Below are positions 26,487 through 35,458 of a stretch of DNA of 64,000 bases, piece by piece. The stretch comes from Clostridium sp. chh4-2 (GTDB lineage Bacteria; Bacillota; Clostridia; Lachnospirales; Lachnospiraceae). The number at the start of each line of letters is the position of its first letter. Within the stretch, counting starts at the first letter, position 1. The stretch lies in the NCBI RefSeq assembly GCF_002899675.1, contig NZ_PKUU01000023.1, positions 58,888 to 122,887 on the forward strand, read 5' to 3'. The position numbers and the translations under genes were made by a program. The notes beneath the pieces were generated by a model, which was not told the origin of the DNA, made no database searches, and saw only the letters and a list, made by a program, of their open reading frames with translations.

Positions 26487-27086
26487 TTAATCGGCCAAAC
26501 CGGAATAATTCCAGACTCCCACTTTCCACAGGCCGTCCTGATACAAAAATTTACTGATCGAACAGTTGGTGACAGGCAGTTTTTTCTTAGGCAGCCCCAT
26601 TCCCAGGATATAGCAAAGGGCATAGAAAATAGACCCCTCATGGGCTACAACAGCCACCTTCCATGTGGGATTCTCTGCCGCCAGCTGTTCCATAGACTTC
26701 ATAAAGTCTGCCACCCGGTTTGCCATCATCCCGGCGCTCTCTCCTCCATAGGAAGAAAAATCATCCCGTTCCCGGGCATCCAGATAGGGCTGGCCATACT
26801 TTTGGGCGCATTCGCTGACCTTCTGGTATTCCAGAATTCCTACGCTGTGCTCCCGTATGCGGCTGTCCAGAATCCGATCCCTTTCCAGGAAAATAATGTC
26901 CGCTGTTTCCTGCGTTCTCACCAGGTCGCTCACATACAAACGGTCAAACGTCATATCCTTTAACCGTTCACCGGCCCTGGCCGCCTGCTGCCTTCCCAGA
27001 CCTGTCAGGCTGATTGGCGCCCAGCCTCCATGGCTCACCTCCACATTGCTTATGGTCTGTCCATGACGAATCCAATATAGTTCCAT
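26487..27086 (-). CDS. Histidine phosphatase family protein (phosphoglycerate-mutase fold)
   Basis: 199 residues. The catalytic motif RHGQTISN is near residue 8, the second catalytic His lies in VVAHEGSIFYAL, and the substrate Arg and Glu in VSDLVRTQETADI and REHSVGILE. Such proteins remove phosphate from sugar phosphates or other small phosphorylated molecules. The start at 27086 was chosen because GGAGG is six bases upstream; the open frame continues 25 codons further with no ribosome site. It sits between two FAD oxidoreductase genes, so its substrate is probably a phosphorylated intermediate of that pathway. Confidence 0.85.
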   Translation of the reverse strand: MELYWIRHGQTISNVEVSHGGWAPISLTGLGRQQAARAGERLKDMTFDRLYVSDLVRTQETADIIFLERDRILDSRIREHSVGILEYQKVSECAQKYGQPYLDARERDDFSSYGGESAGMMANRVADFMKSMEQLAAENPTWKVAVVAHEGSIFYALCYILGMGLPKKKLPVTNCSISKFLYQDGLWKVGVWNYSGLAD

Positions 27087-27207
27087 ATCATTCCTCCATA
27101 ACGAAGCGTTCTTTTCGCGATGATACCCGAACCGAATGTCAAATTCGGATTTGCAGTCCAATTTGTGACGCTTCTATACAAATTGAGATATTACCTCTTT
27201 CAGATAT

Positions 27208-29055
27208 TTAATAAATCCTCACTTCAAATACCGCCGCATAGCCGCATCCGTGGGCAGATTTTACAGAGATCCGTACCTCATCGCTCTCCACTCCGTCAAA
27301 ATCCAGTCTATTTAAACGCTGTCCGTTGTTCTCGATCTCCTTCATACAGACAACCGTTCCATTCAATAATAACTCCACGCTGTAATCTTTAACCAGCACC
27401 TCCGGCAGACCTTTCACCTGTCTGTCGCGCACATTTTTAATCATCGACGGCTGGATCTCATGGCTTAAATCTGTGTCAAATGTGAGACGCACCTGATGAA
27501 CAGGGCTTCTCTCCATCAGCTTCAGCGACAATGTCTGCGGTTCCTGTAAAGGAGCCGATCTCCAGCAGTTCATCCTGCCTCCGCAGTTTCTGGATATTCC
27601 GTTTACTACATTTTGGGCACTGCAGTTTTCAGCCTGGCTGCTGGCGCTGATAACCGCTTTTCTCGCCAAATCGGCCTCATCATCATTGGCAAATCCCGGA
27701 ATAAAGCAGTCATTTTTCATCAGTTCCTGCTGCAGCTCATGGATATGCCGCTGGCCTATCTGTTTGGGAGTACAGCCGTATCTGAGGGCCAGAGCCGCCG
27801 CCGTTCCCACCGCCTGACCGCCTACGGCACAGGTGCCCATAACTCTGGTGGAAGAAAATGCCATCTTCGAGGTGCTGATATCCCTGCCCGCCATCATCAG
27901 GTTTTCAATATCCCTGCTGTAGTAACAGCGGTAAGGAATCGTATAGCAGCCCTCAAAATTATAGACCTTGGAGCCATAGCTGTTCAAATCCCGGAGCCCT
28001 CCGGGAACATGGACATCCATCGGCCAGCCGCCGTAAGCAACCGCGTCTTCAAATATCCGGTTCGCCCGCACATCATTTTCATTCAATATGTAATCGCCTT
28101 CCAGCCTCCGGCTTTCACGGTAGCCCGGCACCATGCCGACCCAGTCCAGGTCATAATTTTCCGCGCCATGATCCCCTTGGTTCTTGATGTGGTCCCAAAC
28201 GCCGTACACGCATTTGAGCAGCTCGTCGCGGATCTCCTCGCCTTGTTCAATGATATTGTCATAGTCTCCGCCCAGCTCAATCCACCAATATCCGGCATCC
28301 ATATTGGAAAATTCCGGCAGCTGGTTTTTCCCCTCCTCAGGTATTACGATCCCGCCTCCGTCCGCCTGGGCGCAGATTTTATCTGCGTGAGGACGGTATT
28401 TCAAATCCTCCTCCGTATAGGTGTTGGCCCATATTGGCTTTTCATAATGCACCGGCTCCCCGCGGTCTGCGGCCAGAAACATGATTGTATTTCCCATGGT
28501 GTCACAATTCGCCCGTTCCGGCGCCGTGGGTTCCTGAAATTCCGCTCTCGCTTCGCTTCCCATGCGGGAAGACGCCCCTGCCATCACACCGAGAGTGCCG
28601 TGTCCGGTAGCATCGATAAACAGCTCTCCGTAAAGGACCACTTCTGTCTCCGTGCTGTTCTGGTGGCACACAATCCCTTTGATCCGGCCATTTTCCATGA
28701 TGATATCATCCATGTTGGTATTTAAATATGAGGTGATATTTTCCTCCATGTGTACCTTTTCCCACATAATCATATCGAAAACCGGGAACGATGCATACGG
28801 ATTGCGCCTCTTATTTTCCAGCAGCAGTTCCTCCAGGATTCCGGTCTCCCTCAAATCGGGCTTCGAGGAATGGCAGTTTGCGCCCACAATATGCATCCTG
28901 ATTTCCGAGCTGGCCGTACCGCCGAACACCGGCCGGTTCTGTACGACCGCCGTATTGATCCCCTCTCTCGCCGCCGCAATGGCCGCACAGATTCCTGCAA
29001 TTCCTCCGCCCACCACAATCAGATCATGGGCAGCTTCTTTTTTGTGAACCGACAT
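27208..29055 (-). CDS. FAD-dependent oxidoreductase (FAD_oxidored family), paralogue 2
   Basis: 615 residues, colinear with the paralogue at 24570-26471. FAD motif LIVVGGGIAGICAAIAAARE near residue 11, GTASSEIRMHIVGANCHSSK, DATGHGTLGVMAGASS, YWWIELGGDYDNIIEQGEEI, NLMMAGRDISTSKMAFSS and MGTCAVGGQAVGTAAAL. The C-terminal domain again ends in AAVFEVRIY, as in the paralogue (ARIFEVRIY). AAGGAGG precedes the ATG. Two related oxidoreductases in one operon suggest successive or alternative oxidation of related sugar substrates, or a heteromeric enzyme; neither can be chosen from sequence. Confidence 0.85.
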   Translation of the reverse strand: MSVHKKEAAHDLIVVGGGIAGICAAIAAAREGINTAVVQNRPVFGGTASSEIRMHIVGANCHSSKPDLRETGILEELLLENKRRNPYASFPVFDMIMWEKVHMEENITSYLNTNMDDIIMENGRIKGIVCHQNSTETEVVLYGELFIDATGHGTLGVMAGASSRMGSEARAEFQEPTAPERANCDTMGNTIMFLAADRGEPVHYEKPIWANTYTEEDLKYRPHADKICAQADGGGIVIPEEGKNQLPEFSNMDAGYWWIELGGDYDNIIEQGEEIRDELLKCVYGVWDHIKNQGDHGAENYDLDWVGMVPGYRESRRLEGDYILNENDVRANRIFEDAVAYGGWPMDVHVPGGLRDLNSYGSKVYNFEGCYTIPYRCYYSRDIENLMMAGRDISTSKMAFSSTRVMGTCAVGGQAVGTAAALALRYGCTPKQIGQRHIHELQQELMKNDCFIPGFANDDEADLARKAVISASSQAENCSAQNVVNGISRNCGGRMNCWRSAPLQEPQTLSLKLMERSPVHQVRLTFDTDLSHEIQPSMIKNVRDRQVKGLPEVLVKDYSVELLLNGTVVCMKEIENNGQRLNRLDFDGVESDEVRISVKSAHGCGYAAVFEVRIY

Positions 29056-29068
29056 GTTTGCCCCTCCT

Positions 29069-29794
29069 TTAACCTTGTGCCATGGCTTCCTTCGTCATCC
29101 GGTTTGTAGGAATATAATCCAGCCCCATGCCGGCCATCTCTCGTACAGTCTCCGGCGAATCCCCTGCCCGCAGGCATACCAGAACTCCTTTTTCATGAGT
29201 TTCTTCAATCAGGTGTTCCGGGACTTTTGATAAATCACTGTAGTTATATGACACGCCGCACCGTCCCTGATGACGCAGGATTTCCACCGTTTCCGGCGTG
29301 CTGAATATATGATGGATAAATACTCCGCCCGACACGTCTCTTGCCGTCAGAAGATGTTCCATCAAGATGCTGGAAATCACCAGTTCTTCTTCCTCAAAGT
29401 GCCGGAGGGCAGCCGTGACAACCTCCTCCACATCCATCGTCTTCGTCTCAATAAAGGGCAGCGCCCCATAGCTTCTGCATATCTCCAAATACTCCTCAAA
29501 CAGCGGCATCCGCTCGCCTCTGTCTTCCGTAAAATGCCGCCCGGATAATTCCTTCCAGTCAGCATCACATATCCGGCCGCTGCCATCATACAGGCTGTCG
29601 ATGGTTTCGTCGTGGCAGCAGACCAGCACTCCGTCTCTGGTGCGGCGCACATCCGTCTCAATGGCCCAGAAGCCGCGTTTTCCGGCCGCCTCAAAGGCTT
29701 TTAACGAATTCTGGGGCCCCTCCGGCGTAAAGCCCCTGTGAGCGATCAGTTTCAAATGCTGCAGATCCTGTTTCCGATAAATTCTGTCTTCCAT
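29069..29794 (-). CDS. Glycerophosphodiester phosphodiesterase family protein
   Basis: 241 residues, a complete GDPD TIM barrel. Active-site residues are present: AHRGFTPEGPQNSLKAFEAA (His18, Arg19, later Glu), IETDVRRTRDG with the metal Glu/Asp pair, CCHDETIDSLYDG with the catalytic His, and PFIETK. The family cleaves glycerophosphodiesters into glycerol-3-phosphate and an alcohol. No signal peptide. It follows the MalG-type permease gene by two bases in the system 2 operon, which points to an imported glycerophosphoryl-type or phosphodiester-linked sugar substrate. The family is sure; the substrate is inferred. Confidence 0.88.
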   Translation of the reverse strand: MEDRIYRKQDLQHLKLIAHRGFTPEGPQNSLKAFEAAGKRGFWAIETDVRRTRDGVLVCCHDETIDSLYDGSGRICDADWKELSGRHFTEDRGERMPLFEEYLEICRSYGALPFIETKTMDVEEVVTAALRHFEEEELVISSILMEHLLTARDVSGGVFIHHIFSTPETVEILRHQGRCGVSYNYSDLSKVPEHLIEETHEKGVLVCLRAGDSPETVREMAGMGLDYIPTNRMTKEAMAQG

Positions 29795-29796
29795 AT

Positions 29797-30624
29797 CTAT
29801 CCTTTCACGCCTGTGCTGGCGATGCTTTCAATGAAATACTTTTGTGTAAATAAAAACAGCACGATAACGGGAACAATGGCGCTGGCCGCAGCTGCCATCA
29901 TCAGGTTATACTCGTCCGTCATCTGCATCCAGTACTGAATACCAAGAGACACCGTAAAGTTCTTATTCGACGGCAGAAAAATCAGCGCATTCAAATACTC
30001 ATTCCAGGCATTGATAAACGCCAGAACCGTCACGGTCACCATAGGAGGCTTCGTCAGCGGAACGATAATCCGCAGCCAGATTTCCCGATGAGAGGCGCCG
30101 TCCATCACCGCCGCTTCCATCAGTTCATCCGGCAGACCGGCATAAAACTGCTTCAGCAAAAAGATGGACGTGATGTTAAAAAGAGACGGCAGAATCAAAG
30201 CCCAGAGAGTATCATAGATTTTGATGGTATAGAACATCATATAACGCGGAATAATCGTGGCCTGCGCCGGGATCATCATGGTGATGAGCATGGCGGTAAA
30301 TACGATATTTTTGCCGTTAAAATTAATTTTAGCCAGGGCGTAGGCCGCCATGGAGGAGACCAAAAGCTGTCCGGCAGTGCCCACAACGGCTACGAATATG
30401 GAATTCATGTAAAGATGCCAGAACGGCACCTTGCTGTCGTTCCACACCCTCCGGTAGTTCTCCCACTGAAATGTTTCCGGAAACCAGTGAAAATCCAGGC
30501 TGAATACCTCTGATCCCGCCTTTACGGAGGCGGACATCATCCACAGAAGCGGCAGGAGAAAGAGAATCCCACACCCTGTCACCCAGATGGTATTGATCCA
30601 TTTGATTGTTTTCCTTTTCTTCAT
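29797..30624 (-). CDS. Carbohydrate ABC transporter permease, MalG type (system 2)
   Basis: 275 residues with six membrane helices. EAA loop: LPDELMEAAVMDGASHREIW followed by LRIIVPLTKPPM. Usual MalG-like end QKYFIESIASTGVKG. AAGGGGGAAG precedes the ATG. With the MalF-type protein it makes the channel of importer 2; an ATPase is again missing from the operon. Confidence 0.92.
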   Translation of the reverse strand: MKKRKTIKWINTIWVTGCGILFLLPLLWMMSASVKAGSEVFSLDFHWFPETFQWENYRRVWNDSKVPFWHLYMNSIFVAVVGTAGQLLVSSMAAYALAKINFNGKNIVFTAMLITMMIPAQATIIPRYMMFYTIKIYDTLWALILPSLFNITSIFLLKQFYAGLPDELMEAAVMDGASHREIWLRIIVPLTKPPMVTVTVLAFINAWNEYLNALIFLPSNKNFTVSLGIQYWMQMTDEYNLMMAAAASAIVPVIVLFLFTQKYFIESIASTGVKG

Positions 30625-30637
30625 CCCGGCTTCCCCC

Positions 30638-31525
30638 TTAATAATAAACCCAACGTTTCTGCACCTTGAACTGGATCAGGGTGATGATTAAAATGACCCC
30701 CACCAGAATCCAGGCTTCCGCACTGGCATATCCAAATTTATAGCTGTTAAACGCATTTCCGTAAATCTCGGTCACCATGCTGGGAGCATTTCCTGACATC
30801 CCCATGATATTGATCACCGTAAATGCCTTAAAAGCCGCGATCAGCCGGACAACGCACAGATAGAAGGTGGTCGGGGAAATCAGCGGCAGCGTAATCTTAA
30901 AAAATTGCCTGCATCCGCCCGCACCGTCCACCCTGGCCGCCTCATAGAGCTCCGCCGGAACATTTTGCAGCGCCGCCATATAAACAATCAGGCTGAAACC
31001 GATACCCGCATAGACCATCACACAGATCACCGGAATTTTACAAAGGGTAGAGCTGGTCAGCCATTTAGGCACCTCGTTCATATGAAATACAGTGGTTAAA
31101 ATCATGTTGACCGGCCCATCGCTTCTGAACAGGAAACGGAACACGGCCGTCAGCGCCACCATGCTGGAAATATACGGTACAAACAGACACATCCGGTTAA
31201 ATTTCCGCAAAAAGACCTTATCATTCAGTAAAAATGCGAATAAAAGTGCCAGCGCGATGGAAATCGGCGCCACGGTTATTGCATAGACCAAGGTATTGGC
31301 CATAGCCATCTTAAATTTTCTGTCCGCAAAAATCCGGATAAAATTCTTAAATCCCACCCATTTAATGCCGCTCACTCCGGATAAGAAATTCCATTCTGAA
31401 AAGGAAAGCGCAAGCGACATGATGACTGCAAGCACCACCATGGTCAAAAATATGACCATGGCGGGAGCCATAAACAGCCAACCTGCACGATTTTCCGCCT
31501 GCTGCCGTTTGGTTTGATTCTTCAT
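30638..31525 (-). CDS. Carbohydrate ABC transporter permease, MalF type (system 2)
   Basis: 295 residues with six membrane helices, the first at about 14-36 (AGWLFMAPAMVIFLTMVVLA). EAA loop: LYEAARVDGAGGCRQFFKIT followed by LPLISPTTFY. Thirteen bases separate it from the MalG-type gene. The ribosome site AGAGAGAGA is weak. Confidence 0.92.
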   Translation of the reverse strand: MKNQTKRQQAENRAGWLFMAPAMVIFLTMVVLAVIMSLALSFSEWNFLSGVSGIKWVGFKNFIRIFADRKFKMAMANTLVYAITVAPISIALALLFAFLLNDKVFLRKFNRMCLFVPYISSMVALTAVFRFLFRSDGPVNMILTTVFHMNEVPKWLTSSTLCKIPVICVMVYAGIGFSLIVYMAALQNVPAELYEAARVDGAGGCRQFFKITLPLISPTTFYLCVVRLIAAFKAFTVINIMGMSGNAPSMVTEIYGNAFNSYKFGYASAEAWILVGVILIITLIQFKVQKRWVYY

Positions 31526-31562
31526 ATGTCTCTCTCTTTCTCAAAAAAGCCAATAACACCCT

Positions 31563-32996
31563 TTATTTTGCATCATCAATGGCTTTCTGCGCATTCTCCT
31601 GCAATTCAGCCAGCGCGTCATCCACTGTCATTTCCCCATTTAAAACGTATTTTGTGTACTCATCGACGAGGCTCCGGATGTCCGCATAAGCAACGATATA
31701 ATCTTCCGAATAAGCCGGCTCATTGGATGCGATCACATATTTGTTAAATGCTTCCGTATCAATATATTTCTCAGCCTCCGCCTTTGAACCGAAGGTAATA
31801 TCAAGGATGTCCGAAGAATCCAGGCCGGTCCAGGTGCTTGCATGGCCTGCCGCAAACATGTATTTGCTTCCTACGGTTGCCAGATACTTGGCAAAAGCAT
31901 AGGCAGCATCAGGATCTTTTGCATTGCTGGCCACTGCGACAAAATCTTCCGGGACAACTCCTGCCATGTAATTCGTTTCATCCTTCTGATTCACCGGATA
32001 AGGTGCGTAAGTAATTCTAAACTGAGGATCTGCTGCCGTAATATAGCGGGTCAGAATGGATTCCACCGTAGTGGCGTTAGTTCCGTTCAGGAATAGGTCC
32101 CGCGATTTGGTGCTGTCCGCCAGATAGTTGGCTTTGGAATACCAGATGCCTTCCGTCTCCGCATCGACTTCCCGCTTGAGAATCTGCTTAAATATAGGAT
32201 TGTCAAAATCCGCATTTCCTTCCGCATCATAATAGACGTTAACGCCTTTTGACTGGCGGGCGGAATAGGTCCAATAATCCGTCTGGTTGAAATCGGAACC
32301 GCCATAAACGGCAACATTTCCGGATGCGTCCTTCTCTGTCAGAGTCCGGCATGCGTCCAGATATTCATCCCATGTCCAGGAATCCGGAACCTCTCCCAGA
32401 CCGGCGGCATCCCACTTGTCCTGATTAATAGCGATGTAGAGGGAAATTCCTCCCGATGGAAATACATAAGCTCCATTCTCATATGTATATACATCCGTTC
32501 CCCACTCCTTCACCAGATCCAGATTATCTGCTTTCAGCCGGTCCGTGATATCCATCAGCATCCCATTGCTCCAGCGGTTCGACGTATTTTTTACGCCAAA
32601 TGTCAGAAGAACATCCACATTTCCCGCCATCATGGCAGTATCCAGGCTTACGTTTCCATCGCCGCTGTTCTTATAAACCTCATATTCTACGGTGATGTTG
32701 GGATAATGTTCATTGAATTCTTCAATCAGCGCATCGGTTCCGTTTGCACCGGCAAAAGCCGTGTAAAAGCGTACCGTGCCGGTCATATTGGCAGCATCCG
32801 GATCAATATAAACCGGCTCCCCGGAACCGGCCGGACTTCCTTCTGTCCCTTTCTCAGCGCTTACGGTGCCGGAGGCTGTTTCTGTTTTCGTTTCCGCCTG
32901 TCCGGTCTTCGTTTCTGCCGTTTTTTGTCCGCCGCACCCTGTAACAATTCCCATTACCATAGAAACTGTAATTCCTAACGCAAGTAATTTTTTCAT
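31563..32996 (-). CDS. Substrate-binding lipoprotein of ABC importer (system 2)
   Basis: 477 residues. Signal peptide MKKLLALGITVSMVMGIVTG with lipobox VTGC and lipidated Cys at 21, then a Thr/Glu/Gly-rich linker to about residue 60. The mature part is a family 1 binding protein (GTVRFYTAFAGANGTDALIE, WTWDEYLDACRTLTEK, MAGVVPEDFVAVASNAKDPD). It is the first gene of a seven-gene operon: binding protein, MalF, MalG, GDPD, FAD oxidoreductase, phosphatase, FAD oxidoreductase. GGAGG precedes the start. The operon diverges from an AraC-type regulator gene 134 bases away. Confidence 0.92.
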   Translation of the reverse strand: MKKLLALGITVSMVMGIVTGCGGQKTAETKTGQAETKTETASGTVSAEKGTEGSPAGSGEPVYIDPDAANMTGTVRFYTAFAGANGTDALIEEFNEHYPNITVEYEVYKNSGDGNVSLDTAMMAGNVDVLLTFGVKNTSNRWSNGMLMDITDRLKADNLDLVKEWGTDVYTYENGAYVFPSGGISLYIAINQDKWDAAGLGEVPDSWTWDEYLDACRTLTEKDASGNVAVYGGSDFNQTDYWTYSARQSKGVNVYYDAEGNADFDNPIFKQILKREVDAETEGIWYSKANYLADSTKSRDLFLNGTNATTVESILTRYITAADPQFRITYAPYPVNQKDETNYMAGVVPEDFVAVASNAKDPDAAYAFAKYLATVGSKYMFAAGHASTWTGLDSSDILDITFGSKAEAEKYIDTEAFNKYVIASNEPAYSEDYIVAYADIRSLVDEYTKYVLNGEMTVDDALAELQENAQKAIDDAK

Positions 32997-33130
32997 TTCA
33001 TTTCCTCCGCTTCATTCTGGCTTGACTTTGTAGGTTTCTTTCTTTATATTAGAACTATATCATAAAAAATACGAAAAAACTTCTGGAAATGTGTCATGAA
33101 ATTTTCGGTTTTGTGATGATCGGAGGTACC

Positions 33131-34045
33131 ATGAACAATTATTTAACAAACCATTTACGCAGTTCTTACAATCCAGCTTGTGAGCAGTATCATAACTTTA
33201 AAATCTATTCCAATAAGAGCGGATGGAGTGACTTTTTTATCGGTCCAAACCTTGTGTATTCCCACCGCACCACCCCCTATACCCCGCCCTTTTTTCCCGA
33301 GAAATTACATACACATACCTATTACGAAATCTGTATTTTTTTAAGCGGCAAGATCACCTATGTGGTATCCAGCAATGAAGTGTTCCCTCTTCGCGGAGGG
33401 ATACTCTGCATTCCACCCGGCATATCCCATACGGCCCGGCTGATCGAAAAAAGCGAGTATGACCGCTTTGTGTTCTATTTTGACACCAAGGCATTTGAAT
33501 TCCTGGGGCCGGGCAGCCTTCCCGCTTTTCTCTGTAAAGCCGATGCCGATTATCTCACCGTCAACAGTGAATTCCGCGGGCAGTATTACTATCTGCTGGA
33601 GCAGTTGGATTACATGACCACACATCTGGACGGGGACATCTCTCTTCAGTGCTTCAGCTGTATCCTGCAGCTTCTGCTCCTGATCGATTCGCATGCCCAG
33701 CCGGGAAGAGAATGCTTTTCCAAACTGCCCCCAAAGGTTCTTCAGATCAAAACCTACATCGATCAGAATTTCCAGACCCTTTCCTCCACCGCCGAGATTG
33801 CAGATCATTTTTTTTACAGCCGTGAATACATCTCACGGACATTTAAACAGTATTTCAACACCAATCTTTCCGAATACATCATGGGGAAAAAAATCGAAGC
33901 CGCCAAACAGGCCTTAAACAGCGGCCAGTCGGTAACTCAGGCATTTAACGCCTCCGGTTACCGCAGCATGTCGGCATTTATCAATGCCTTCCGCACGGTC
34001 ACTTCGATGCAGCCGTCTGCTTACAGAAAGCAATTAAAGGGGTAA
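33131..34045 (+). CDS. AraC-family transcriptional regulator with cupin sensor domain (system 2)
   Basis: 304 residues. N-terminal cupin: HTHTYYEICIFLSGKITYVV and RGGILCIPPGISHTARL, the usual ligand-binding barrel. C-terminal AraC double HTH: LSSTAEIADHFFYSREYISR and VTQAFNASGYRSMSAFINAF, closing with SMQPSAYRKQ. The start at 33131 has CGGAGG four bases upstream; the open frame reaches back to 33089 without a ribosome site. Its divergent position marks it as the likely regulator of the system 2 operon, probably sensing the imported sugar inside the cell. Confidence 0.9.
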   Translation: MNNYLTNHLRSSYNPACEQYHNFKIYSNKSGWSDFFIGPNLVYSHRTTPYTPPFFPEKLHTHTYYEICIFLSGKITYVVSSNEVFPLRGGILCIPPGISHTARLIEKSEYDRFVFYFDTKAFEFLGPGSLPAFLCKADADYLTVNSEFRGQYYYLLEQLDYMTTHLDGDISLQCFSCILQLLLLIDSHAQPGRECFSKLPPKVLQIKTYIDQNFQTLSSTAEIADHFFYSREYISRTFKQYFNTNLSEYIMGKKIEAAKQALNSGQSVTQAFNASGYRSMSAFINAFRTVTSMQPSAYRKQLKG

Positions 34046-34066
34046 TGGGTACAAAATATACCATAT

Positions 34067-34102
34067 AAAAAAGATGGAGCCGCTCACAGCTCCATCTTTT
34101 TT
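34067..34102. terminator. Bidirectional terminator overlapping the cca stop codon
   Basis: Arms AAAAAAGATGGAGC (34067-34080) and GCTCCATCTTTTTT (34089-34102) with an eight-base loop. The last codons and stop of cca (34084-34086) lie inside the hairpin, so one compact element serves the convergent AraC and cca genes. Confidence 0.85.
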
Positions 34103-35289
34103 ATATGTTCTGTCAAATATTCTTTTTCATTTCTGGACGGTTCTTCTAAAACCAGATCAAGGAGCCGGTTTAACACCTCCCCGACTTCTTTTCCCGGCTT
34201 AACTCCCGCCTTTATCACATCCGAACCGCTGACCGCCAGATTTTTTAACGTAACGCAGTCCCTACGTTCACGGATCTCGGCGCTTAACCGGACGATTGTT
34301 TCCAATTCCTCCCTGCTTTCCGTCTCTAAAGAAATCATCCTTTTCAGCTCCAACAGATCGTCGTACAGAGACGCTTCCACCTGGCTCATCACGCGGCGGA
34401 GTTCTGTCTGATCGGGTTTTAACGGCTGCTTCAGCCATTTTACCAAAACCCTGACGCGGTAAATGGTGTCGTTGTCCAGTTTCAGATCATGAAGAACTGA
34501 GGATACCTCCTGATCGGCAGCATTTTTCAAAAATGCCGCCCAACGGATGTGCTTTTTCGCAGGAAGGCCGCCGTTTACACTCATTTTGCTCCTGTCGACC
34601 TTATGAAAAGCATCCGATACAAATGGGCTGATTCCCGTTTCATAGACCAGCTCAATCCGTTCCGGATTGGGAGACAGCAAAAGCTTGGTAAGTTCGGTCT
34701 GCACCCGCTCTTTGCTCACATGAACCATATTGGGCGCTATCTTTTTTATGGCTTCAAATGTCTCTTCTTCGATCTCAAATCCAAGCTGTGCGGCAAACCG
34801 GATCGCCCTCAATATTCTGAGCGCATCCTCGGTAAAACGGTCCACCGCGCATCCCACGCAGCGGATGACCTTCCGTTTCAGATCTTCCATGCCGCCGAAT
34901 TCATCTACAATTCCCGTTTCGTGGCTGTAGGCCATAGCATTGATGGTAAAATCCCTGCGGCGCAGGTCTTCTTTCAGATTGGATGTGAATTCCACCGACT
35001 TGGGGTGACGGCCGTCTTCATACTCTCCGTCAATCCGGTAAGTGGTTACCTCATATCCCACATGATTGATCATAATCGTAACCGTTCCATGTTGGATTCC
35101 CGTATCAATTGTCTTTGGAAATACTTCTTTTACCTGCTGCGGAGCTGCGGATGTGGTGATGTCCCAGTCCCCGGGCTCACGGCCCAAAAGGGTATCTCTG
35201 ATGCATCCGCCTACCGCATAGGCTTCATAACCATGCTGCTTTAATTTACCGATAATTTCCTCTACCTCTTGCGGTATCTGAATCTGCAT
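34084..35289 (-). CDS. cca: CCA tRNA nucleotidyltransferase
   Basis: 401 residues, a bacterial class II enzyme that adds or repairs the 3' CCA of tRNA using CTP and ATP. The head has the catalytic pattern YAVGGCIRDTLLGREPGDWD with the two metal carboxylates, then RRDFTINAMAY and the RILRAIRFAAQLGF region; the rest is helical. There is no HD domain. The start at 35289 follows AGGAGG by six bases; the frame extends seven codons further upstream without support. Because a CCA-adding enzyme is required only where tRNA genes lack CCA, it may be repair-only here. Confidence 0.92.
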   Translation of the reverse strand: MQIQIPQEVEEIIGKLKQHGYEAYAVGGCIRDTLLGREPGDWDITTSAAPQQVKEVFPKTIDTGIQHGTVTIMINHVGYEVTTYRIDGEYEDGRHPKSVEFTSNLKEDLRRRDFTINAMAYSHETGIVDEFGGMEDLKRKVIRCVGCAVDRFTEDALRILRAIRFAAQLGFEIEEETFEAIKKIAPNMVHVSKERVQTELTKLLLSPNPERIELVYETGISPFVSDAFHKVDRSKMSVNGGLPAKKHIRWAAFLKNAADQEVSSVLHDLKLDNDTIYRVRVLVKWLKQPLKPDQTELRRVMSQVEASLYDDLLELKRMISLETESREELETIVRLSAEIRERRDCVTLKNLAVSGSDVIKAGVKPGKEVGEVLNRLLDLVLEEPSRNEKEYLTEHIKKMEL

Positions 35290-35340
35290 ATCTCTCCTCC
35301 TCACAGTCATTTTACAAAAAGGGGCTTTATATCGAGGAAA

Positions 35341-35392
35341 TTTACATCAAGGGTGAAGGCATTTTCGAAAATGCCTTCACCCTTGATGTAAA
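35341..35392. repeat. Perfect 52-bp palindrome
   Basis: The 26-base left half begins TTTACATCAAGGGTGAAGGC and is matched base for base by the right half, with TTTTCGAAAA at the centre. It is the intact form of the short palindromes found in the composite-element spacers. Located between the cca start and the proS stop. Confidence 0.95.
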
Positions 35393-35458
35393 TTCACCCT
35401 GATGTAAGTTTCCCCAGGTACATAATGTCCAAATCTTATCAGAACAAAACTCTAATTT

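Noticed and set aside
27613..28725. 370-codon frame opposite the second FAD oxidoreductase
   Set aside because: Antisense shadow of a well-supported enzyme gene; composition is typical of reverse-strand reading.
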